Below, in pieces: positions 1 through 11,375 of a stretch of DNA of 64,000 nucleotides. A program made the translations under genes and the position numbers. The notes under the pieces were generated by a model, which made no database searches, had not been told where the DNA came from, and saw only the letters and a program-made list of their open reading frames with translations. The stretch is from Schistosoma mansoni. Lineage: Eukaryota > Platyhelminthes > Trematoda > Strigeidida > Schistosomatidae. Each line of letters starts with the position of its first letter. Position 1 is the stretch's first letter. The stretch is from assembly GCF_000237925.1 (NCBI RefSeq), contig NW_017386061.1, positions 1 to 64,000 on the forward strand, given 5' to 3'.

Positions 1-481
1 CAATATATGTGTGACCTTGCAGTCTGTGGAAGTAAGTGAAGAGTAATATGTAGATGAGTGGTGTTATTCCCAACACCTACGATTTCCTGACAATTTATCG
101 GTCGGTAGATCGGTAACTGTGACTTCTCAGTCCAGATAGTGTGAGGTGTTGTGTATGAAAATGCGACGGTAACCGGTTTGTGTGTGTGGGGGTGGGTGGG
201 TGTGCGTGGATGAGTAGGATGTTGCTGCAGTCGTTGTTGATAAAGATGATGACGATGATAATGATGGTGTTGATGATGACAATGGCGTTGTTGGGTGTGT
301 TGTTAGTTGAAGTGGTGATGAGTATGCTGGAATAGTGAGTTCACGATGCTTGTGTGATGAATATTGTTGCGTATGTGTTGGTGAATTTGATATTGACTGT
401 AGTATTATGTGGACATATCGTGTATGTGCATGTTGGTAGTTGTGAGTGGTGATGTGTGTAATTCTGTTCGACAATTGATTG

Positions 482-553
482 TCCCGCGTGGTCTAGCGGT
501 TAGGATTCCTGGCTTTCACCCAGGCGGCCCGGGTTCGGCTCCCGGCGCGGGAG
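482..553 (+). tRNA. tRNA-Glu (anticodon TTC), unit 1, T-loop variant
   Basis: A 72-nt cloverleaf without intron: acceptor stem 482-488 pairs with 546-552 and the discriminator is G553. The anticodon loop reads CTTTCAC, giving TTC. A TTTT terminator lies at 556-559. Unlike the other four Glu copies, base 538 is G instead of A in the T-loop (position 58). This position is also part of the internal B box, so the copy may be poorly transcribed or unstable. Confidence 0.93.
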
Positions 554-735
554 AGTTTTCACACCCAACACCAATCTACACAACACTCATCTCTAGATCT
601 ACACCAACAAGCATTTCCCGACCACTGACACTATCATCTGTCACATGCTCACATCGACAGTCAAACACAAAATGTTCGGTGACATATTGATTAGTCGTTC
701 CACTTGCAGTATGTCCACAATACTCTATTCACACA

Positions 736-757
736 CACTCACTCACTCACTCACTCA
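736..757 (+). repeat. TCAC microsatellite, locus A (unit 1)
   Basis: A CACT tetranucleotide run in the A+C-rich block downstream of tRNA-Glu. The equivalent tract in unit 2 (near 2889-2904) is two repeats shorter. Confidence 0.9.
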
Positions 758-1018
758 TTTCAACACCTCTCAAGAAACAAACAACCTGTCATGTGAATTT
801 ACACTGAATCTTCCAACAATTCGATTCTCCTCGACTCATTCCTCGATTCGTGAAAGTAGAGAAGGTGAGGCAACACACAGTGAGCCATTGAAAACCATAT
901 GAACAAATATGATTCATCAATCAATCTGGTCTCTCACTATCAACCAATCGGAACGTCCGATCCCTACAATCCACGCACATCGGATCGGTGTGCTCATATC
1001 AGTCATTCAGTCGGATAG

Positions 1019-1042
1019 TCACTCACTCACTCACTCACTCAC
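1019..1042 (+). repeat. TCAC microsatellite, locus B (unit 1)
   Basis: A second CACT run. It varies strongly among units: four bases shorter in unit 2 and twelve shorter in unit 3 (near 5317). Confidence 0.9.
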
Positions 1043-1636
1043 CCATTCATTCATCCAGTCAATCAGTCATTCAGTCAAACACACTCCAACATTGTGTTGA
1101 ACACATTTGCTGAGCACTCGTCAACTTTGTCTAATCATACAGCATTGAATGATGCCAACAATTCTTATTTATTATTCACACGATCATTATCGTTGTTATG
1201 ATGATCATCGTCACGTGCATATATGGCCGACTACTGATATGTGAACTCTGTCTGAATAATGTTTGAAGAGTTGTTCGTAAACGGACAGCGTTGATTGTGT
1301 TTGTGCAAGTGGAGTGGGATGAGATGAGATGGTGACATACTTCGTCTTCTCATTCCAATGTGTGAATGGATCAAGTGAAGTGAGTGGTGGAAGTATGTGT
1401 TGAGAAATAAATTGGTTGTGTTGATCAGTGTAGTTGGATAGTGTGTCGGTGTTGGAGGATGTGTGTTGTTGAGGATTGTTCTATGAACTGGTGTGCTTGT
1501 TGTTGGTGTTTGTCTGTTTGTTAGAATTTTGATGTTTGTGTTGATGTTGATATTGGATTGGTCGTGTGTTGTGTGTGTATTGTGGATGAAGATATACTTG
1601 TGAGTGTGAATGGATGTGATTGTGCGAACCCACGTC

Positions 1637-1709
1637 GCCGGAGTAGCTCAGTTGGGAGAGCGTTAGACTGAAGATCTAAATGTCCCCGGTTCGATCCCGG
1701 GTTCCGGCA
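1637..1709 (+). tRNA. tRNA-Phe (anticodon GAA), unit 1
   Basis: A 73-nt cloverleaf with no intron. The acceptor stem pairs fully, with a G-T wobble at its last step. The anticodon loop CTGAAGA gives GAA (Phe). The B box GGTTCGATCCC is intact. A TTTT terminator lies at 1726-1729. Confidence 0.95.
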
Positions 1710-2116
1710 GGCGACTGGCTTCCACTTTTCGCCGACACGTTCTACCGCTATCAAACATCATTTGCATCACTGTAATCACGTGCCACCACTAAGCGATCCT
1801 CCTCACAATCCAATCTCGTGTTTTCACTTGAGCTCCGTGTAACATTCCACATTCCTCTTCATCACACCTCCACTCACATTCAGTCTTTCACTCTCCTTCC
1901 ATTTAGTTCTCTCTGTCGTAGTCTGTCTTAATGGTCAGCACATTCAGCTGGTCGCAGACCGTAAATGATGATGTTTAATGAACCAGGTGGATTGTTGCAT
2001 GTACACAATGAATTTGATGGAAATCTATTGTGATTCAATGTGTAGGTTCATATTGACATGCATGTATACACACACAGTCACACACACATACACTTGCGCA
2101 CACATGAATCCGCTCG

Positions 2117-2145
2117 CTCACTCACTCACTCACTCACTCACTCAC
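2117..2145 (+). repeat. TCAC microsatellite, locus C (unit 1)
   Basis: A third CTCA run just before the unit junction. In unit 5 it is shortest and ends next to the LTR element. Loci A, B and C together account for the whole length difference among units 1, 2 and 3. Confidence 0.9.
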
Positions 2146-2636
2146 ACAAAGGAACAAATATATGTGTGACCTTGCAGTCTGTGGAAGTAAGTGAAGAGTA
2201 ATATGTAGATGAGTGGTGTTATTCCCAACACCTACGATTTCCTGACAATTTATCGGTCGGTAGATCGGTAACTGTGACTTCTCAGTCCAGATAGTGTGAG
2301 GTGTTGTGTATGAAAATGCGACGGTAACCGGTTTGTGTGTGTGGGGGTGGGTGGGTGTGCGTGGATGAGTAGGATGTTGCTGCTGTCGTTGTTGATAAAG
2401 ATGATGACGATGATAATGATGGTGTTGATGATGACAATGGCGTTGTTGGGTGTGTTGTTAGTTGAAGTGGTGATGAGTATGCTGGAATAGTGAGTTCACG
2501 ATGCTTGTGTGATGAATATTGTTGCGTATGTGTTGGTGAATTTGATATTGACTGTAGTATTATGTGGACATATCGTGTATGTGCATGTTGGTAGTTGTGA
2601 GTGGTGATGTGTGTAATTCTGTTCGACAATTGATTG

Positions 2637-2708
2637 TCCCGCGTGGTCTAGCGGTTAGGATTCCTGGCTTTCACCCAGGCGGCCCGGGTTCGACTCCCGG
2701 CGCGGGAG
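2637..2708 (+). tRNA. tRNA-Glu (anticodon TTC), unit 2
   Basis: A 72-nt cloverleaf with TTC anticodon, intact B box (GGTTCGACTCC) and fully paired acceptor stem. The TTTT terminator is at 2711-2714. It matches the copies in units 3 to 5. Confidence 0.96.
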
Positions 2709-3779
2709 AGTTTTCACACCCAACACCAATCTACACAACACTCATCTCTAGATCTACACCAACAAGCATTTCCCGACCACTGACACTATCATCTGTCACA
2801 TGCTCACATCGACAGTCAAACACAAAATGTTCGGTGACATATTGATTAGTCGTTCCACTTGCAGTATGTCCACAATACTCTATTCACACACACTCACTCA
2901 CTCATTTCAACACCTCTCAAGAAACAAACAACCTGTCATGTGAATTTACACTGAATCTTCCAACAATTCGATTCTCCTCGACTCATTCCTCGATTCGTGA
3001 AAGTAGAGAAGGTGAGGCAACACACAGTGAGCCATTGAAAACCATATGAACAAATATGATTCATCAATCAATCTGGTCTCTCACTATCAACCAATCGGAA
3101 CGTCCGATCCCTACAATCCACGCACATCGGATCGGTGTGCTCATATCAGTCATTCAGTCGGATAGTCACTCACTCACTCACTCACCCATTCATTCATCCA
3201 GTCAATCAGTCATTCAGTCAAACACACTCCAACATTGTGTTGAACACATTTGCTGAGCACTCGTCAACTTTGTCTAATCATACAGCATTGAATGATGCCA
3301 ACAATTCTTATTTATTATTCACACGATCATTATCGTTGTTATGATGATCATCGTCACGTGCATATATGGCCGACTACTGATATGTGAACTCTGTCTGAAT
3401 AATGTTTGAAGAGTTGTTCGTAAACGGACAGCGTTGATTGTGTTTGTGCAAGTGGAGTGGGATGAGATGAGATGGTGACATACTTCGTCTTCTCATTCCA
3501 ATGTGTGAATGGATCAAGTGAAGTGAGTGGTGGAAGTATGTGTTGAGAAATAAATTGGTTGTGTTGATCAGTGTAGTTGGATAGTGTGTCGGTGTTGGAG
3601 GATGTGTGTTGTTGAGGATTGTTCTATGAACTGGTGTGCTTGTTGTTGGTGTCTGTCTGTTTGTTAGAATTTTGATGTTTGTGTTGATGTTGATATTGGA
3701 TTGGTCGTGTGTTGTGTGTGTATTGTGGATGAAGATATACTTGTGAGTGTGAATGGATGTGATTGTGCGAACCCACGTC

Positions 3780-3852
3780 GCCGGAGTAGCTCAGTTGGGA
3801 GAGCGTTAGACTGAAGATCTAAATGTCCCCGGTTCGATCCCGGGTTCCGGCA
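3780..3852 (+). tRNA. tRNA-Phe (anticodon GAA), unit 2
   Basis: Identical to the unit 1 Phe copy; GAA anticodon, intact A and B boxes, TTTT terminator at 3869-3872. Confidence 0.96.
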
Positions 3853-4779
3853 GGCGACTGGCTTCCACTTTTCGCCGACACGTTCTACCGCTATCAAACA
3901 TCATTTGCATCACTGTAATCACGTGCCACCACTAAGCGATCCTCCTCACAATCCAATCTCGTGTTTTCACTTGAGCTCCGTGTAACATTCCACATTCCTC
4001 TTCATCACACCTCCACTCACATTCAGTCTTTCACTCTCCTTCCATTTAGTTCTCTCTGTCGTAGTCTGTCTTAATGGTCAGCACATTCAGCTGGTCGCAG
4101 ACCGTAAATGATGATGTTTAATGAACCAGGTGGATTGTTGCATGTACACAATGAATTTGATGGAAATCTATTGTGATTCAATGTGTAGGTTCATATTGAC
4201 ATGCATGTATACACACACAGTCACACACACATACACTTGCGCACACATGAATCCGCTCGCTCACTCACTCACTCACTCACTCACTCACACAAAGGAACAA
4301 ATATATGTGTGACCTTGCAGTCTGTGGAAGTAAGTGAAGAGTAATATTTAGATGAGTGGTGTTATTCCCAACACCTACGATTTCCTGACAATTTATCGGT
4401 CGGTAGATCGGTAACTGTGACTTCTCAGTCCAGATAGTGTGAGGTGTTGTGTATGAAAATGCGACGGTAACCGGTTTGTGTGTGTGGGGGTGGGTGGGTG
4501 TGCGTGGATGAGTAGGATGTTGCTGCAGTCGTTGTTGATAAAGATGATGACGATGATAATGATGGTGTTGATGATGACAATGGCGTTGTTGGGTGTGTTG
4601 TTAGTTGAAGTGGTGATGAGTATGCTGGAATAGTGAGTTCACGATGCTTGTGTGATGAATATTGTTGCGTATGTGTTGGTGAATTTGATATTGACTGTAG
4701 TATTATGTGGACATATCGTGTATGTGCATGTTGGTAGTTGTGAGTGGTGATGTGTGTAATTCTGTTCGACAATTGATTG

Positions 4780-4851
4780 TCCCGCGTGGTCTAGCGGTTA
4801 GGATTCCTGGCTTTCACCCAGGCGGCCCGGGTTCGACTCCCGGCGCGGGAG
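4780..4851 (+). tRNA. tRNA-Glu (anticodon TTC), unit 3
   Basis: A 72-nt cloverleaf with TTC anticodon and intact B box. TTTT terminator at 4854-4857. Confidence 0.96.
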
Positions 4852-5922
4852 AGTTTTCACACCCAACGCCAATCTACACAACACTCATCTCTAGATCTAC
4901 ACCAACAAGCATTTCCCGACCACTGACACTATCATCTGTCACATGCTCACATCGACAGTCAAACACAAAATGTTCGGTGACATATTGATTAGTCGTTCCA
5001 CTTGCAGTATGTCCACAATACTCTATTCACACACACTCACTCACTCACTCACTCATTTCAACACCTCTCAAGAAACAAACAACCTGTCATGTGAATTTAC
5101 ACTGAATCTTCCAACAATTCGATTCTCCTCGACTCATTCCTCGATTCGTGAAAGTAGAGAAGGTGAGGCAACACACAGTGAGCCATTGAAAACCATATGA
5201 ACAAATATGATTCATCAATCAATCTGGTCTCTCACTATCAACCAATCGGAACGTCCGATCCCTACAATCCACGCACATCGGATCGGTGTGCTCATATCAG
5301 TCATTCAGTCGGATAGTCACTCACTCACCCATTCATTCATCCAGTCAATCAGTCATTCAGTCAAACACACTCCAACATTGTGTTGAACACATTTGCTGAG
5401 TACTCGTCAACTTTGTCTAATCATACAGCATTGAATGATGCCAACAATTCTTATTTATTATTCACACGATCATTATCGTTGTTATGATGATCATCGTCAC
5501 GTGCATATATGGCCGACTACTGATATGTGAACTCTGTCTGAATATTGTTTGAAGAGTTGTTCGTAAACGGACAGCGTTGATTGTGTTTGTGCAAGTGGAG
5601 TGGGATGAGATGAGATGGTGACATACTTCGTCTTCTCATTCCAATGTGTGAATGGATCAAGTGAAGTGAGTGGTGGAAGTATGTGTTGAGAAATAAATTG
5701 GTTGTGTTGATCAGTGTAGTTGGATAGTGTGTCGGTGTTGGAGGATGTGTGTTGTTGAGGATTGTTCTATGAACTGGTGTGCTTGTTGTTGGTGTCTGTC
5801 TGTTTGTTAGAATTTTGATGTTTGTGTTGATGTTGATATTGGATTGGTCGTGTGTTGTGTGTGTATTGTGGATGAAGATATACTTGTGAGTGTGAATGGA
5901 TGTGATTGTGCGAACCCACGTC

Positions 5923-5995
5923 TCCGGAGTAGCTCAGTTGGGAGAGCGTTAGACTGAAGATCTAAATGTCCCCGGTTCGATCCCGGGTTCCGGCA
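5923..5995 (+). tRNA. tRNA-Phe (anticodon GAA), unit 3, position-1 variant
   Basis: Same body as the other Phe copies, but the first base (5923) is T where the others have G, so the terminal acceptor pair G1-C72 becomes a T-C mismatch. Internal promoter boxes are intact, so transcription is expected; 5-prime processing or charging may suffer. TTTT terminator at 6012-6015. Confidence 0.9.
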
Positions 5996-6918
5996 GGCGA
6001 CTGGCTTCCACTTTTCGCCGACACGTTCTACCGCTATCAAACATCATTTGCATCACTGTAATCACGTGCCACCACTAAGCGATCCTCCTCACAATCCAAT
6101 CTCGTGTTTTCACTTGAGCTCCGTGTAACATTCCACATTCCCCTCCATCACACCTCCACTCACATTCAGTCTTTCACTCTCCTTCCATTTAGTTCTCTCT
6201 GTCGTAGTCTGTCTTAATGGTCAGCACATTCAGCTGGTCGCAGACCGTAAATGATGATGTTTAATGAACCAGGTGGATTGTTGCATGTACACAATGAATT
6301 TGATGGAAATCTATTGTGATTCAATGTGTAGGTTCATATTGACATGCATGTATACACACACAGTCACACACACATACACTTGCGCACACATGAATCCGCT
6401 CGCTCACTCACTCACTCACTCACTCACACAAAGGAACAAATATATGTGTGACCTTGCAGTCTGTGGAAGTAAGTGAAGAGTAATATGTAGATGAGTGGTG
6501 TTATTCCCAACACCTACGATTTCCTGACAATTTATCGGTCGGTAGATCGGTAACTGTGACTTCTCAGTCCAGATAGTGTGAGGTGTTGTGTATGAAAATG
6601 CGACGGTAACCGGTTTGTGTGTGTGGGGGTGGGTGGGTGTGCGTGGATGAGTAGGATGTTGCTGCAGTCGTTGTTGATAAAGATGATGACGATGATAATG
6701 ATGGTGTTGATGATGACAATGGCGTTGTTGGGTGTGTTGTTAGTTGAAGTGGTGATGAGTATGCTGGAATAGTGAGTTCACGATGCTTGTGTGATGAATA
6801 TTGTTGCGTATGTGTTGGTGAATTTGATATTGACTGTAGTATTATGTGGACATATCGTGTATGTGCATGTTGGTAGTTGTGAGTGGTGATGTGTGTAATT
6901 CTGTTCGACAATTGATTG

Positions 6919-6990
6919 TCCCGCGTGGTCTAGCGGTTAGGATTCCTGGCTTTCACCCAGGCGGCCCGGGTTCGACTCCCGGCGCGGGAG
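6919..6990 (+). tRNA. tRNA-Glu (anticodon TTC), unit 4
   Basis: A 72-nt cloverleaf with TTC anticodon and intact B box. TTTT terminator at 6993-6996. Confidence 0.96.
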
Positions 6991-8073
6991 AGTTTTCACA
7001 CCCAACACCAATCTACACAACACTCATCTCTAGATCTACACCAACAAGCATTTCCCGACCACTGACACTATCATCTGTCACATGCTCACATCGACAGTCA
7101 AACACAAAATGTTCGGTGACATATTGATTAGTCGTTCCACTTGCAGTATGTCCACAATACTCTATTCACACACACTCACTCACTCACTCACTCATTTCAA
7201 CACCTCTCAAGAAACAAACAACCTGTCATGTGAATTTACACTGAATCTTCCAACAATTCGATTCTCCTCGACTCATTCCTCGATTCGTGAAAGTAGAGAA
7301 GGTGAGGCAACACACAGTGAGCCATTGAAAACCATATGAACAAATATGATTCATCAATCAATCTGGTCTCTCACTATCAACCAATCGGAACGTCCGATCC
7401 CTACAATCCACGCACATCGGATCGGTGTGCTCATATCAGTCATTCAGTCGGATAGTCACTCACTCACTCACTCACTCACCCATTCATTCATCCAGTCAAT
7501 CAGTCATTCAGTCAAACACACTCCAACATTGTGTTGAACACATTTGCTGAGCACTCGTCAACTTTGTCTAATCATACAGCATTGAATGATGCCAACAATT
7601 CTTATTTATTATTCACACGATCATTATCGTTGTTATGATGATCATCGTCACGTGCATATATGGCCGACTACTGATATGTGAACTCTGTCTGAATATTGTT
7701 TGAAGAGTTGTTCGTAAACGGACAGCGTTGATTGTGTTTGTGCAAGTGGAGTGGGATGAGATGAGATGGTGACATACTTCGTCTTCTCATTCCAATGTGT
7801 GAATGGATCAGGTGAAGTGAGTGGTGGAAGTATGTGTTGAGAAATAAATTGGTTGTGTTGATCAGTGTAGTTGGATAGTGTGTCGGTGTTGGAGGATGTG
7901 TGTTGTTGAGGATTGTTCTATGAACTGGTGTGCTTGTTGTTGGTGTCTGTCTGTTTGTTAGAATTTTGATGTTTGTGTTGATGTTGATATTGGATTGGTC
8001 GTGTGTTGTGTGTGTATTGTGGATGAAGATATACTTGTGAGTGTGAATGGATGTGATTGTGCGAACCCACGTC

Positions 8074-8146
8074 GCCGGAGTAGCTCAGTTGGGAGAGCGT
8101 TAGACTGAAGATCTAAATGTCCCCGGTTCCATCCCGGGTTCCGGCA
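8074..8146 (+). tRNA. tRNA-Phe (anticodon GAA), unit 4, B-box variant
   Basis: Same as the other Phe copies except base 8130, which is C instead of G. This is T-loop position 57, normally a purine, and lies in the B box (GGTTCCATCCC instead of GGTTCGATCCC). Weak TFIIIC binding or a weakened elbow is likely, so this may be a pseudogene. TTTT terminator at 8163-8166. Confidence 0.88.
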
Positions 8147-9070
8147 GGCGACTGGCCTCCACTTTTCGCCGACACGTTCTACCGCTATCAAACATCATTT
8201 GCATCACTGTAATCACGTGCCACCACTAAGCGATCCTCCTCACAATCCAATCTCGTGTTTTCACTTGAGCTCCGTGTAACATTCCACATTCCTCTCCATC
8301 ACACCTCCACTCACATTCAGTCTTTCACTCTCCTTCCATTTAGTTCTCTCTGTCGTAGTCTGTCTTAATGGTCAGCACATTCAGCTGGTCGCAGACCGTA
8401 AATGATGATGTTTAATGAACCAGGTGGATTGTTGCATGTACACAATGAATTTGATGGAAATCTATTGTGATTCAATGTGTAGGTTCATATTGACATGCAT
8501 GTATACACACACAGTCACACACACATGCACTTGCGCACACATGAATCCGCTCGCTCGCTCACTCACTCACTCACTCACTCACAAGGAACAAATATATGTG
8601 TGACCTTGCAGTCTGTGGAAGTAAGTGAAGAGTAATATGTAGATGAGTGGTGTTATTCCCAACACCTACGATTTCCTGACAATTTATCGGTCGGTAGATC
8701 GGTAACTGTGACTTCTCAGTCCAGATAGTGTGAGGTGTTGTGTATGAAAATGCGACGGTAACCGGTTTGTGTGTGTGGGGGTGGGTGGGTGTGCGTGGAT
8801 GAGTAGGATGTTGCTGCAGTCGTTGTTGATAAAGATGATGACGATGATAATGATGGTGTTGATGATGACAATGGCGTTGTTGGGTGTGTTGTTAGTTGAA
8901 GTGGTGATGAGTATGCTGGAATAGTGAGTTCACGATCCTTGTGTGATGAATATTGTTGCGTATGTGTTGGTGAATTTGATATTGACTGTAGTATTATGTG
9001 GACATATCGTGTATGTGCATGTTGGTAGTTGTGAGTGGTGATGTGTGTAATTCTGTTCGACAATTGATTG

Positions 9071-9142
9071 TCCCGCGTGGTCTAGCGGTTAGGATTCCTG
9101 GCTTTCACCCAGGCGGCCCGGGTTCGACTCCCGGCGCGGGAG
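9071..9142 (+). tRNA. tRNA-Glu (anticodon TTC), unit 5
   Basis: A 72-nt cloverleaf with TTC anticodon and intact B box. TTTT terminator at 9145-9148. Confidence 0.96.
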
Positions 9143-10229
9143 AGTTTTCACACCCAACACCAATCTACACAACACTCATCTCTAGATCTACACCAACAAG
9201 CATTTCCCGACCACTGACACTATCATCTGTCACATGCTCACATCGACAGTCAAACACAAAATGTTCGGTGACATATTGATTAGTCGTTCCACTTGCAGTA
9301 TGTCCACAATACTCTATTCACACACACTCACTCACTCACTCACTCATTTCAACACCTCTCAAGAAACAAACAACCTGTCATGTGAATTTACACTGAATCT
9401 TCCAACAATTCGATTCTCCTCGACTCATTCCTCGATTCGTGAAAGTAGAGAAGGTGAGGCAACACACAGTGAGCCATTGAAAACCATATGAACAAATATG
9501 ATTCATCAATCAATCTGGTCTCTCACTATCAACCAATCGGAACGTCCGATCCCTACAATCCACGCACATCGGATCGGTGTGCTCATATCAGTCATTCAGT
9601 CGGATAGTCACTCACTCACTCACTCACTCACTCACCCATTCATTCATCCAGTCAATCAGTCATTCAGTCAAACATACTCCAACATTGTGTTGAACACATT
9701 TGCTGAGCACTCGTCAACTTTGTCTAATCATACAGCATTGAATGATGCCAACAATTCTTATTTATTATTCACACGATCATTATCGTTGTTATGATGATCA
9801 TCGTCACGTGCATATATGGCCGACTACTGATATGTGAACTCTGTCTGAATATTGTTTGAAGAGTTGTTCGTAAACGGACAGCGTTGATTGTGTTTGTGCA
9901 AGTGGAGTGGGATGAGATGAGATGGTGACATACTTCGTCTTCTCATTCCAATGTGTGAATGGATCAAGTGAAGTGAGTGGTGGAAGTATGTGTTGAGAAA
10001 TAAATTGGTTGTGTTGATCAGTGTAGTTGGATAGTGTGTCGGTGTTGGAGGATGTGTGTTGTTGAGGATTGTTCTATGAACTGGTGTGCTTGTTGTTGGT
10101 GTCTGTCTGTTTGTTAGAATTTTGATGTTTGTGTTGATGTTGATATTGGATTGGTCGTGTGTTGTGTGTGTATTGTGGATGAAGATATACTTGTGAGTGT
10201 GAATGGATGTGATTGTGCGAACCCACGTC

Positions 10230-10302
10230 GCCGGAGTAGCTCAGTTGGGAGAGCGTTAGACTGAAGATCTAAATGTCCCCGGTTCGATCCCGGGTTCCGG
10301 CA
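10230..10302 (+). tRNA. tRNA-Phe (anticodon GAA), unit 5
   Basis: A 73-nt cloverleaf with GAA anticodon and intact boxes. TTTT terminator at 10319-10322. It is the last tRNA before the LTR element, which starts about 450 bp downstream. Confidence 0.96.
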
Positions 10303-10755
10303 GGCGACTGGCTTCCACTTTTCGCCGACACGTTCTACCGCTATCAAACATCATTTGCATCACTGTAATCACGTGCCACCACTAAGCGATCCTCCTCACA
10401 ATCCAATCTCGTGTTTTCACTTGAGCTCCGTGTAACATTCCACATTCCCCTCCATCACACCTCCACTCACATTCAGTCTTTCACTCTCCTTCCATTTAGT
10501 TCTCTCTGTCGTAGTCTGTCTTAATGGTCAGCACATTCAGCTGGTCGCAGACCGTAAATGATGATGTTTAATGAACCAGGTGGATTGTTGCATGTACACA
10601 ATGAATTTGATGGAAATCTATTGTGATTCAATGTGTAGGTTCATATTGACATGCATGTATACACACACAGTCACACACACATACACTTGCGCACACATGA
10701 ATCCGCTCGCTCACTTACTCACTCACTCACACAAAGGAACAAATCTATGTGTGAC

Positions 10756-11321
10756 TGATGTGAACCGCAAAACAAGAAGCCTGAACAAATTACGGAAGCT
10801 ATTTTTGGGGACGTTAATTCATTTAATTCAAAGCTTGTAAAACTGTAACATTTACTTTTGCCCCTTGCCTATTCTACAGATCATAAGCTTTCGTTTGATG
10901 TATAATTCATTGCCATAGCATTTTCTGTTCTAAAGCTATTGTCATTTAGACGTAATCTTTTGTACCCTATTTTCTACTATAATTCCCCAGTTTTGGACAT
11001 AACTGTATTTTTCTAATTATTGTACGTTGTGGTCACCTTAGTCATCTATTTATTCGTGTAACTTTTCATCCTAATCGAATTGGGAATTCGAGTGCTAGAT
11101 CGGGTTGGAATAAAGTGATTAGTGTTCCATCTGTCTTTGTCTTCTCTCTCTCTCTCTCGTGCTTGCCAGCCAATCAGGGACAGAATAGTTTTCGTCTCTC
11201 TACCTCTATTTCGAACTCACGCATATTGGCCTCAAGGTTAAGCCAGTCAGTCTATCGTGTCAAGGTCTTAATCTACATTATACTCGGCACTAAGTGGGTA
11301 GACAGATTCAAGGACGTAACA
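10756..11321 (+). repeat. 5-prime LTR
   Basis: Begins TGATGTG and ends GTAACA, the usual TG...CA ends. It matches 15991-16552 except for a T/A difference and 4 bp of CT repeat. An AATAAA polyadenylation signal is at 11109-11114. Confidence 0.95.
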
Positions 11322-11337
11322 AAAGTGGCGACGGAGA
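11322..11337 (+). promoter_or_regulatory. Probable primer-binding site
   Basis: The sequence AAAGTGGCGACGGAG follows the LTR directly, where minus-strand priming takes place in gypsy elements. The matching tRNA was not identified; neither tRNA of the adjacent array fits at its 3-prime end. Confidence 0.55.
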
Positions 11338-11375
11338 TTTTTTTTTAAAAAAAATATTGATTGGTTCAAATCAAA

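Larger units (their letters stand above)
1..10755 (+). repeat. Five-unit tandem array of tRNA-Glu/tRNA-Phe repeats
   Basis: Five direct units follow each other, anchored on the same word at 6, 2161, 4304, 6443 and 8595, ending at 10745; unit lengths are 2155, 2143, 2139, 2152 and 2151. Each holds, in order, a G+T-rich block, tRNA-Glu, an A+C-rich block with two TCAC microsatellites, a second G+T-rich block, tRNA-Phe, and a C-rich block ending in a third TCAC microsatellite. Outside the microsatellites the units differ by only scattered single bases, which implies recent amplification or strong homogenisation. The array runs off the left edge of the window and is cut on the right by an LTR retrotransposon. 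No protein gene is supported in it; the short open frames repeat because the DNA repeats. Confidence 0.97.

Noticed and set aside
127-474. A 115-residue minus-strand frame repeated five times in the tRNA array
   Set aside because: It is rich in Thr, Ser and His because the strand is A+C-rich, and recurs only because the DNA repeats; no motif and no expression signal.
409-690. A 93-residue frame running through tRNA-Glu
   Set aside because: It reads through the tRNA gene and its flanks; a shadow of the RNA gene.
1521-1754. A 77-residue minus-strand frame across tRNA-Phe
   Set aside because: Antisense reading of the tRNA and its flanks, repeated with the unit.
10303-10755. Ty3-style position-specific insertion next to a tRNA gene
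   Set aside because: Ty3 inserts a few bases upstream of pol III start sites; this element starts about 450 bp downstream of the last tRNA-Phe, and without a target duplication.
11361-11375. TTG start for Gag-Pol
   Set aside because: A normal ATG lies five codons on, at 11376.
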